Origin: Actinomycetes bacterium
Lineage (GTDB): Bacteria > Actinomycetota > Actinomycetes > DATJPE01
Reading direction: 5' to 3'
Length of the DNA: 64,000 nucleotides
Assembly: GCA_035506535.1 (NCBI GenBank)
Contig: DATJPE010000001.1
Coordinates: forward strand, 1-64,000
The first letter of the stretch is position 1. Every line of letters begins with the position of its first letter. Made by a program: the position numbers and the translations under genes. The notes under the pieces are model-generated. The model was not told the origin of the DNA, searched no databases, and saw only the letters and a list, made by a program, of their open reading frames with translations. This document shows, in pieces, positions 8,159 to 18,205 of the stretch.

Positions 8159-9387
8159 CGGGGCGTCCCCAGGGCGGCCGGATCCCCTGATCGCGGCGGG
8201 TCGTAGCGCGCCACCAGCAGCGCGAGCGGGCCGCCCTCGGTACGGGTGAGCACGAGCGTCGCGATGGGGCCGTCGCCGCCGAGGGCGAGCCGGCGGCGCA
8301 GCTCTTCGGGCGCGACGCCCACCCCCCGCTTCTTCACGACCACGTCGCCGACTCCCCTGGCGCGCAGCACGGCGCGCATCCGCTTGAGCGCGAAGGGGAT
8401 CTCCTCGAGCACCTCGAACACCGCCCCGAAGCGGGCGTCGGGCTCGGTCTCGGTGGTCACATAGGCGATGTGCCGGTCGAGCAGGTGACCGGCCAGCCGC
8501 TGCGCGACCGCGCCGACCAGCCCCGCGCGGATGATCGCGTCGTCGGGCTCAACCAGCCACCCCTCCACCGCACCGACCGCCACCGAGGGCGGGAGGTCAG
8601 CGTCGGTGAGCACGGTCCCTGCCGGCAGCAGGGTGGCGCGGCGCCGGGCCGTCGCCAGCGGCCCGTGCCAGATGGCGGCCTCCTTCAGCTCGCCCCTCAC
8701 CGACACCCACTCGCCCTCCGCGTCCGGCGGTATCAGCGAGTGCGGGATGCCCGGGGCCACCTTGGCGACGGTCGCCGGCACCTCGCGGGCGAGGTCGGCG
8801 ATCCACGACCAGGGCGGTGACCACGTCTCCGGCTGCTGCCGGCGGTGCGCGCCGGCACGGCGTGCCGGGTCGACGTACGCCGCCTCGCAGCCGAGCCCGG
8901 CGAGCCGAAGCGTCGTCACGTCGGCGGTTCGCACTGTGATCCGGCCGGAATGGCCCTCGGCGGCCGCGTTGGCGGCCGCGAGGGCCGCGACGGTCGGGTC
9001 ACGGTCCACCGCGAGCACCTGCGGACCGGCGTCGGCGAGGGCCAGCGCATCGGCCCCGGCCCCGCAGCACAGGTCGGCCACCCGGGCGAAGCCGGCCAGC
9101 CGGGTGGCGCGATGCGCCGCGACCTCGGGCCGGGTGGCCTGCTCCAGGGTCTCCTGGGTCCAGAGCAGGCGCCCCCCGCGTGGACCCAGGCGGACGGCTG
9201 CCCGGCGGCGCAGGCGGCCCTGGGTGAGGGCGAGAGCGACCAGCACCGGGTCGTGACCCTCGGCCCGCAGCCGCTCGGTGAGGCCGAACAGGTCGGGCTC
9301 GGCGTCGCCGGCGTACGCCTCGGTCGCCGCGCGCAGCACGTCCGCCGCCGCCGCGGACCGCAGCAGGGCCACGTCCTCAGGGGTCAC
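8155..9387 (-). CDS. THUMP-like class I SAM-dependent methyltransferase
   Basis: This 410-residue protein has a SAM-binding motif DLCCGAG at 105-111, an acidic LAVDRD at the end of strand 2 (125-130), and DPARR at 173-177 in place of the DPPY-type motif IV. After about residue 300 follows a domain resembling the THUMP-like C-terminal region, including [20 protein letters not shown]. The target is unknown; nucleic acid is likely, given the domain. The GTG start at 9387 is chosen because the conserved N-terminus begins there and the sequence upstream is the groES regulatory region. It is translationally coupled to the acVLRF1 gene. Confidence 0.82.
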   Translation of the reverse strand: MTPEDVALLRSAAAADVLRAATEAYAGDAEPDLFGLTERLRAEGHDPVLVALALTQGRLRRRAAVRLGPRGGRLLWTQETLEQATRPEVAAHRATRLAGFARVADLCCGAGADALALADAGPQVLAVDRDPTVAALAAANAAAEGHSGRITVRTADVTTLRLAGLGCEAAYVDPARRAGAHRRQQPETWSPPWSWIADLAREVPATVAKVAPGIPHSLIPPDAEGEWVSVRGELKEAAIWHGPLATARRRATLLPAGTVLTDADLPPSVAVGAVEGWLVEPDDAIIRAGLVGAVAQRLAGHLLDRHIAYVTTETEPDARFGAVFEVLEEIPFALKRMRAVLRARGVGDVVVKKRGVGVAPEELRRRLALGGDGPIATLVLTRTEGGPLALLVARYDPPRSGDPAALGTPR

Positions 9388-9455
9388 GCCCCCAGCCTGC
9401 CGCCCCCCTCCGCCGTTCGGCAGCGGCCCACCCTGGGGGAGCCACCCCAGGCACA

Positions 9456-9482
9456 CTGGCACTCGGGTTGACGGAGTGCTAA
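9456..9482. promoter_or_regulatory. CIRCE operator 1 (HrcA site)
   Basis: Arms at 9456-9464 (CTGGCACTC) and 9474-9482 (GAGTGCTAA) flank a 9-nt spacer, matching the CIRCE consensus TTAGCACTC-N9-GAGTGCTAA at all but two bases. It overlaps the -35 region of the groES promoter, as expected for repression by HrcA. hrcA itself is not in the window. Confidence 0.9.
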
Positions 9483-9497
9483 CGGCCTGGCTAGGTT
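9468..9497 (+). promoter_or_regulatory. groES-groEL promoter
   Basis: TTGACG at 9468-9473 and TAGGTT at 9492-9497 are 18 bp apart. The -35 lies inside CIRCE 1, and CIRCE 2 covers the expected start near 9503-9505, so HrcA bound to either would block transcription. Confidence 0.75.
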
Positions 9498-9502
9498 GGT
9501 CG

Positions 9503-9529
9503 TTGGCACTCTCCGGCTGGAAGTGCCAG
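9503..9529. promoter_or_regulatory. CIRCE operator 2 (imperfect)
   Basis: TTGGCACTC at 9503-9511 and AAGTGCCAG at 9521-9529 flank a 9-nt spacer. The dyad is imperfect but keeps the GCACT core on both sides. It sits at the expected transcription start and in the 5' leader, 20 bp downstream of CIRCE 1. Confidence 0.7.
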
Positions 9530-9621
9530 CGACCTCCAGGGTCTGGCCCCGCGACGGCAGGGTCTGGTGGTGGCAACCAAGCCGCATACCCACACACGAA
9601 GCTCACGGAGGGTAGACCACC

Positions 9622-11713
<2,092 letters not shown>

Positions 11714-11759
11714 GGGTGCACTGGGACCGCCCAGCGAGCTCAGCCCAGCGGACGCCAGG

Positions 11760-11801
11760 CCAGTGAGGTCAGGCCAGTGAGGTCAGGCCAGTGAGGTCAG
11801 G
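11760..11801. repeat. Three tandem 14-bp repeats
   Basis: The unit CCAGTGAGGTCAGG occurs three times without interruption at 11760-11773, 11774-11787 and 11788-11801, preceded by degenerate copies from about 11730. It lies in the 188-nt gap between groEL and whiD and codes for nothing I recognise. Confidence 0.85.
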
Positions 11802-11847
11802 CGCATGAGACTGGCCCAGGGCGGGTCTGGCCAGCGATGAGCGTCGG

Positions 11848-11886
11848 GCTCGCCCCGCACCGGCTCCGGCACGGTGCGGGGCGAGC
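11848..11886. terminator. Bidirectional terminator-like hairpin (groEL / whiD)
   Basis: The arms 11848-11862 and 11872-11886 form a perfect 15-bp GC-rich stem with a 9-nt loop. It sits between the convergent groEL and whiD genes, 134 nt after the groEL stop and 15 nt beyond the end of whiD. No T-tract follows, as is common in high-GC actinobacteria. Confidence 0.75.
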
Positions 11887-11901
11887 TGCTCTCAGGACCT
11901 C

Positions 11902-12201
11902 TCAGGACGCCGTCGCGAAGGTGGGCGTGCGCCGGCTGAGCAGCCGCTCGCGCTCGTCCTCGGTCATGCCGCCCCAGACGCCGTACGGCTCCCGCACGGC
12001 GAGGGCATGCGTCCGGCAGGCGTCGATCACCGGGCAGCGCGCGCACACGGCCTTGGCCGCGCGGTCGCGGGCCAGGCGGGCCGGGCCGCGCTCGCCCTCG
12101 GGGTGGAAGAAGACGCTGGGCTCCACCTCGCGGCAGGCGCCCCGCAGCTGCCAGTCCCACAGGTCGGCGTTCGGCCCGGGGAGCCGGGACAGGTCCGCCA
12201 T
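11902..12201 (-). CDS. whiD: WhiB-family transcription factor, WhiD/WhiB3 type
   Basis: This 99-residue iron-sulfur regulator binds the housekeeping sigma factor at target promoters. Four cluster cysteines are present at C23, C53, C56 and C62 in the C-Xn-CxxC-x5-C pattern. The turn motif GVWGG is at about 74-78, followed by the basic C-terminus. The N-terminal LPGPNADLWDWQLRGAC is close, as I remember them, to Streptomyces WhiD (spore maturation) and Mycobacterium WhiB3 (redox sensing). ATG 12201 is preceded by AGGAGG and fits the family start; the longer reading frame upstream lies in the promoter. Confidence 0.93.
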   Translation of the reverse strand: MADLSRLPGPNADLWDWQLRGACREVEPSVFFHPEGERGPARLARDRAAKAVCARCPVIDACRTHALAVREPYGVWGGMTEDERERLLSRRTPTFATAS

Positions 12202-12235
12202 GTCTGCCTCCTGGAGTCTTGGCGTCGTCGATGGC

Positions 12236-12264
12236 ACCGTATAACCGAGCCACGATCGAGTCAA
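12236..12264 (-). promoter_or_regulatory. whiD promoter
   Basis: On the reverse strand TTGACT (12264-12259) and TACGGT (12241-12236) are separated by 17 bp, close to the sigma-70-type consensus. The start would fall near 12229, leaving a leader of about 28 nt that includes the AGGAGG ribosome-binding site. The stretch 12241-12300 is unusually AT-rich for this window. Confidence 0.7.
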
Positions 12265-12331
12265 CTTCCAAAGATGAACAACTTATGACGCGATCGTTCC
12301 GGCTTCGGGGTGCGCTGCCGGCTCGGGGCGG

Positions 12332-12337
12332 GACAAT
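12332..12337 (+). promoter_or_regulatory. -10 element of the MerR/B12 regulator gene (leaderless)
   Basis: GACAAT ends 6 nt before the GTG at 12344, with no Shine-Dalgarno sequence, suggesting a leaderless mRNA. It is divergent from the whiD promoter, with the two starts about 115 bp apart, so shared regulation is possible. Confidence 0.4.
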
Positions 12338-12343
12338 GAGCGT

Positions 12344-13276
12344 GTGTCCGCCGACCCGCAGCCCGGCGCAGGGGCGGAGACCTCCGCCCCCGCGCTGACG
12401 GTGGCCGCGGTGGCCCGCCGGCTCGGGGTGGCGCCGGCCACCCTGCGGACCTGGGACCGCCGCTACGCGCTTGGTCCCTCCGCGCACACGGCGGGTGCCC
12501 ATCGCCGCTACGGCCCCCACGATGTGGCCCGCCTCGAGGTGATGCGCCGCCTGACCATGGAGGGGGTCGCGCCGGCGGACGCCGCGCGGGTCGCCCGCGA
12601 CTTCCACGGCCCCGCCCCCGAGGAGGCGCTCGCTCCGCCGCCCGACGCGCGGGTGGTCTCGATGCGCGCCGAGTCGCGAGCGGTCCGCGGGCTGGTCAAC
12701 GCGGCGTCGGCGCTCGACGCCGGGCAGACCGCGCGCGTGCTGAGCGAGGCGATCCATCGACGTGGAGTGGTCTGGACCTGGGACCACCTGGCGGTACCCG
12801 CCCTGGTGAGCGTCGGCGCCCGCTGGGAGGCGACGGGGCGCGGGATCGAGGTCGAGCACCTGCTCTCCTCGTGCGTGGCCACCGCGTTGACCGGCGCCGT
12901 GGAGTCTCCGCGGCGGCCGCTGAACGCCCGGCCGGTGCTGCTCGCCGCGGCCGACGAGGAGCAGCACGTGCTGCCCCTCCACGCGCTGGCCGCCGCGCTG
13001 GCTGAACGGCACATCGCCACCCACCTGCTCGGGATGCGGGTACCGACCGCTGCGCTGTTCGACGCGGTACGCCGTACCGGGCCTGCCGTCGTCTTCGTCT
13101 GGTCGCGCCTGGAGGCCACCGGCGACCCGGACGCCCTCGCGGCGCTGCCGGCGATGCGTCCCCCGGTCGCGGTGGTCGCGGGCGGTCCGGGCTGGACCTC
13201 GCCCCTGCCGCCGGGCGTCCAGCGGGCCCACGACCTCGTCGAGGCCGTCACCACGGTGATCCGCGCCGCCGCCTGA
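12344..13276 (+). CDS. MerR-family regulator with cobalamin-binding-type domain (CarH/LitR-like)
   Basis: The 310-residue protein has a MerR winged-helix DNA-binding domain at about 18-88, with VARRLGVAPATLRTWDRRY at 23-41. A helical domain at about 110-190 contains W161-x9-E171-H172, the Wx9EH signature of adenosylcobalamin-binding light sensors such as CarH. A Rossmann-like domain at about 195-305 has E206-Q-H208-x-x-P211, which resembles the CarH ExHxxG with the axial-ligand His but with Pro for Gly. The residue after W161 is E162 rather than the His that, as I recall, ligates cobalt in the light state of Thermus CarH. Cobalamin binding is inferred, not shown. No carotenoid genes are nearby; whiD and bldM flank it. 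Confidence 0.8.
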   Translation: MSADPQPGAGAETSAPALTVAAVARRLGVAPATLRTWDRRYALGPSAHTAGAHRRYGPHDVARLEVMRRLTMEGVAPADAARVARDFHGPAPEEALAPPPDARVVSMRAESRAVRGLVNAASALDAGQTARVLSEAIHRRGVVWTWDHLAVPALVSVGARWEATGRGIEVEHLLSSCVATALTGAVESPRRPLNARPVLLAAADEEQHVLPLHALAAALAERHIATHLLGMRVPTAALFDAVRRTGPAVVFVWSRLEATGDPDALAALPAMRPPVAVVAGGPGWTSPLPPGVQRAHDLVEAVTTVIRAAA

Positions 13277-13463
13277 GACGCCCCGGCGAGGGTCGCGACG
13301 TGGCACCGGCCGACGACCCGCGGTGAGCCTCGACCGACGCGCCGCCACGGTCCGTCGCGGCGCGCTCGGTACCCTGCCGCGAGGCGGTGCCGACGTCGCG
13401 GCGTGGGCGGGCCGCAGGACCGGGCGGTCAACCGCCGGCCGGTGCGAGCCGAAGGTGGGATCC

Positions 13464-14378
13464 GTGGAGTCGGTCGAGGGCGAACTGGCGGGGCTGCTCG
13501 CCTCCGGCGAGCGCGCCGCCTTCCACGGCCGCCCGGTCTCCGGGATCACGCCCCTTCAGCAGGCCGTGGAGGTGGCCCGAGCCGCCGGCCGCCCGGCCGA
13601 GGCCACGGCGGCCGCATGGCTGCTCGGCGTCGCCCTCGGCGCTGCGGGGCGCTACGGCAGCGCGCTCACGGTCCTCGAGCCCCTGACCACGACCCACTCG
13701 GGCTCGGCCGAGCGGCGGCTTTTCGCGGCGCTCGCCGCCGCCACGGCGGCCAGCGTGCAGCGCCAGCTGGGCAGCCACGCGGTGGCCGCCGAGCTGGACG
13801 AGCTGGCGGAACGGCTGGCCGGCGACTCACCCGAGGCCTGCTTCGACGCAGCCCTCGGTCTGGCCGCGGACGCGGTGGGGCTCGCTGATGCCGCCACCGC
13901 CCGCCGTCACGTCGAGCGCGCGGCGTCGCTGACCGAGGGCCGGGCGGACTGGTGGCGCCAGCGGGTCCGCCTGCTGTGGGTGCGCGCCGAGGTGGCGCTG
14001 CTGGAGACCGATCCCGGCTCCGCCGCCCAGCTCGCCGAGCGGGCCGTCAGCCTGGCCGAGTCCTCCCGGGCACCCAGGCATGTCGCCAAGAGTCTGCTGT
14101 TCCTGGGGATCGCCCAGGTGCACGCCGGCGAGAACGCCGAGGCCATCACGACGCTTCGACGCGCCGCGACGCTGGCGGAGTCGCTGGGCACGCTGCCGCT
14201 GCTCTGGCCCTCCCGGGCTCTCCTCGGGGCTCTGCTCGAGGCGAGCGCCCCCAAGGAGGCCGCTCGCTCGCTGGCGTCCGCGCGCAACGCGGTGCTGCAG
14301 ATCGCCGACGACCTGCCCGAGAGCCTGCGCGGGCCGTGGCTGGCTCGCCCGGACGTCGCGGCGCTGCTCGGCGGCTGA
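13464..14378 (+). CDS. Helical-repeat (TPR-like) protein of unknown function
   Basis: This 304-residue, Ala/Leu-rich protein appears built almost wholly of paired helices, as in tetratricopeptide repeats. Repeat-like units such as HVAKSLLFLGIAQVHAGENAEAITTLRRAATLA lie in the C-terminal third. There is no signal peptide, membrane segment or catalytic motif I recognise. GTG 13464 is preferred because GAAGGTGGGA stands just upstream; the frame stays open to 13323. A TACCCT at 13370-13375 could be its -10 element. Its place between the MerR-type regulator and bldM hints at a regulatory or scaffolding role, but that is only context. Confidence 0.65.
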   Translation: MESVEGELAGLLASGERAAFHGRPVSGITPLQQAVEVARAAGRPAEATAAAWLLGVALGAAGRYGSALTVLEPLTTTHSGSAERRLFAALAAATAASVQRQLGSHAVAAELDELAERLAGDSPEACFDAALGLAADAVGLADAATARRHVERAASLTEGRADWWRQRVRLLWVRAEVALLETDPGSAAQLAERAVSLAESSRAPRHVAKSLLFLGIAQVHAGENAEAITTLRRAATLAESLGTLPLLWPSRALLGALLEASAPKEAARSLASARNAVLQIADDLPESLRGPWLARPDVAALLGG

Positions 14379-14434
14379 GGCGATCTGTCGCTTCCGGGCT
14401 CACGTCGGGGTCCCCTCCTGCCGACACCTAGATC

Positions 14435-15049
14435 GTGACCACCGTGTGCGTCTGCGACGACTCCCCGCTGGCCCGGGAGTCGTTGCGCCGTGCGGTGGCG
14501 GCGCTGCCCGGGGTGACCCGGGTCACTGCGGCCGCCAGCGGCGAGGAGGTCCTCAACCGCTATCCCGCCGAGCGGCCCGACCTGGTCCTGCTCGACGTGC
14601 GGATGCCCGGCCTCGGCGGAGTGGAGGCGCTGCGACGGCTGGTGGCCGTGCACCCGGAGGCCTCGGTGCTCATGCTCACCCTCGCCGAGGACACCGACGG
14701 GGTCGCTCGCGCGGTCGCTGCCGGTGCCCGGGGCTACCTGCGCAAGGACGCCACCCGCGAGGAGCTGATCGCGACGGTCGGGCAGGCGCTCAGTCGAAGC
14801 CGGGGACGCGAGTCCGCGGCGGCCCGCCCCCGGCCGACGGTGGAGGGGATGCCGCCAGTGCTCACCGAGCGCGAGCTCCAGGTGCTCTCGGGGATGTCCC
14901 GGGGTCGCTCCAACGCCGAGATCGGGCGTGAGCTGTACCTGTCCGAGGACACCGTGAAGACCCACGCGCGGCGCCTGTTCCGCAAGCTGGGGGCCGCGGA
15001 CCGCGCCCACGCGGTGGCGCTCGGGTACCGCTGGGCCCTGCTGCGCTAG
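14435..15049 (+). CDS. bldM: LuxR/NarL-type response regulator, BldM-like
   Basis: The 204-residue protein has an N-terminal receiver domain with D8/D9, phospho-acceptor D54 and K104. A LuxR-type helix-turn-helix at about 140-204 reads LTERELQVLSGMSRGRSNAEIGREL...SEDTVKTHARRLFRKLGAADR. The sequence is strikingly close to what I remember of Streptomyces BldM, which controls aerial development as a homodimer or as a heterodimer with WhiI. No cognate histidine kinase is adjacent. GTG 14435 has neither a clear ribosome-binding site nor a correctly spaced -10 element. The neighbours whiD upstream and guaB downstream match the Streptomyces arrangement. Confidence 0.88.
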   Translation: MTTVCVCDDSPLARESLRRAVAALPGVTRVTAAASGEEVLNRYPAERPDLVLLDVRMPGLGGVEALRRLVAVHPEASVLMLTLAEDTDGVARAVAAGARGYLRKDATREELIATVGQALSRSRGRESAAARPRPTVEGMPPVLTERELQVLSGMSRGRSNAEIGRELYLSEDTVKTHARRLFRKLGAADRAHAVALGYRWALLR

Positions 15050-16600
<1,551 letters not shown>

Positions 16601-16609
16601 GGTCGCCGC

Positions 16610-17728
16610 GTGACCGAGATCGAGATCGGGCGCGGCAAGCGGGGGCGGCAGGCGTACGCCTTCGACGACATCGCGATCGTGCCAAGCCGGCGCACCCGGG
16701 ACCCCCAGGAGGTCTCCATCGCCTGGCAGATCGACGCCTACCGCTTCGAGCTGCCACTGCTCGCGGCCCCCATGGACTCCGTCGTCTCGCCCGAGACAGC
16801 CATCGCCATCGGGCGGCTCGGCGGCGTCGGCGTGCTCAACCTCGAGGGACTGTGGACCCGCTACGAGGACCCGCTGCCGCTCTTCGAGGAGCTCGGGCAG
16901 ACCACCGACTCGTCGGTGACCGCGCGCATGCAGGAGATGTACGCCGCGCCGATCCGCCCCGACCTGGTGGCCGAGCGCATCGCTCAGGTCCGGTCCGCGG
17001 GCGTGACCGCGGCCGCCTCGCTGTCGCCGGGGCGTACCGCCCAGCTGTGGAAGACCGTCGTCGACGCCGGCGTCGACCTGTTCGTCATCCGTGGCACGAC
17101 CGTGTCGGCCGAGCACGTCTCCGCCCACACCGAGCCGTTGAACCTCAAGCAGTTCATCTACGAGCTCGACGTCCCGGTCGTCGTGGGCGGCTGCGCCACG
17201 TACACCGCGGCCCTGCACCTCATGCGCACTGGCGCTGCCGGCGTGCTCGTCGGGTTCGGTGGCGGCGCCGCGCACACCACGCGTGACGTCCTGGGCGTCC
17301 GGGTCCCCATGGCCTCGGCGGTCGCCGACGTGGCGGCCGCCCGCCGCGACTACATGGATGAGAGCGGCGGGCGCTACGTCCACGTCATCGCCGACGGCGG
17401 CGTCGGCCGTTCCGGCGACATCGCCAAGGCGGTCGCCTGCGGAGCCGACGCGGTGATGATGGGCTCCCCCCTCGCCCGCGCGTCGGAGTCGCCGGGACGC
17501 GGCTGGCACTGGGGCTCCGAGGCGCACCACCCGTCGCTGCCCCGGGGCGAGCGCGTGCAGGTCGGCACGATCGGCTCGCTCGAGGAGATCCTGCTCGGAC
17601 CGTCACGGCGCGCCGACGGCTCGATGAACCTCTTCGGAGCCCTGCGCCGCGCGATGGCGACGACCGGTTACAGCGACCTCAAGGAGTTCCAGCGCGTCGA
17701 GGTCACCGTCTCCGGCGCCCTGCGCTGA
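16610..17728 (+). CDS. guaB3: GuaB3-family IMP dehydrogenase-related protein
   Basis: This 372-residue TIM-barrel protein is homologous to IMPDH but lacks the CBS insertion. Conserved elements are FDDIAIVPSRRT, AAPMDSVVSPETA and the phosphate-binding IADGGVGRSGDIAKAVACGADAVMMGS. At the position of the IMPDH catalytic loop it has IRGTTVSAEHVS, with no cysteine. GuaB3 is conserved next to guaB in actinobacteria; its activity in them is less settled than that of GuaB. It starts at GTG 16610, 9 nt after guaB, with a leaderless-type -10 element. Confidence 0.92.
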   Translation: MTEIEIGRGKRGRQAYAFDDIAIVPSRRTRDPQEVSIAWQIDAYRFELPLLAAPMDSVVSPETAIAIGRLGGVGVLNLEGLWTRYEDPLPLFEELGQTTDSSVTARMQEMYAAPIRPDLVAERIAQVRSAGVTAAASLSPGRTAQLWKTVVDAGVDLFVIRGTTVSAEHVSAHTEPLNLKQFIYELDVPVVVGGCATYTAALHLMRTGAAGVLVGFGGGAAHTTRDVLGVRVPMASAVADVAAARRDYMDESGGRYVHVIADGGVGRSGDIAKAVACGADAVMMGSPLARASESPGRGWHWGSEAHHPSLPRGERVQVGTIGSLEEILLGPSRRADGSMNLFGALRRAMATTGYSDLKEFQRVEVTVSGALR

Positions 17729-17740
17729 GCCGCCCGTCAG

Positions 17741-18124
17741 TCAGATAGCGGTCGTAGCGGGTGGGCCCCCGACCGGCGGGCCGGCGGCGGCTGGGCCGAG
17801 GTAACGGCTGGAGTCGAGCCCCAGGATGAGCAGGAAGATCCAGCTGAGCAGGACCAGGCCCACGGTGAATCCGGCCCCGTGGCCGAAGCTGCGGGCGAGG
17901 TCGTAGGCCACGATGATCCAGATGATGAGGCTGACGAGAGGGATGAAGAACAGGATCAGCCACCATCCTGGGCGGCCCACCACCTTGAGGGTGATGTAGA
18001 TGTTGTAGATCGGGATCAGCGCCGCCCACCCGGGCTGGTCGGCCTTGCGGAAGACCAGCAGCAGCGGGAGCACCGCGATGACGTACACCGCGACGACGAG
18101 GATCAGTCCGACGAGTCCGCTCAC
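17741..18124 (-). CDS. DUF5684-type small membrane protein
   Basis: The 127-residue protein has three or four hydrophobic segments (about 5-25, 52-75 and 84-103) and the signature WAALIPIYNIYITLKVVGRPGWW at 33-55, typical of the DUF5684 family. The C-terminal 20 residues are Pro/Gly/Ala-rich. The function is unknown; the family appears near signal-peptidase-like and secretion genes as well as alone. It is convergent with guaB3, with a 12-nt gap, and stands 81 nt downstream of the two-gene ABC operon, so it may be read through from that operon. Confidence 0.75.
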   Translation of the reverse strand: MSGLVGLILVVAVYVIAVLPLLLVFRKADQPGWAALIPIYNIYITLKVVGRPGWWLILFFIPLVSLIIWIIVAYDLARSFGHGAGFTVGLVLLSWIFLLILGLDSSRYLGPAAAGPPVGGPPATTAI

Positions 18125-18205
18125 GACGAGCCTCCCAACTCTTCGGCGCGATTCTCACAGACAGAGTGGGTCCATCCAGCCGAGGCGCGCCGCGGCGGCC
18201 GCCGG

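Noticed and set aside
11760-11801. CRISPR-like repeat array
   Set aside because: The units are contiguous with no spacers and only 14 bp long, and no cas genes are present.
14421-14434. TAGATC just before bldM as a leaderless -10 element
   Set aside because: It directly abuts the GTG start codon, while a -10 element needs about 6 nt to the transcription start, so the spacing is wrong.
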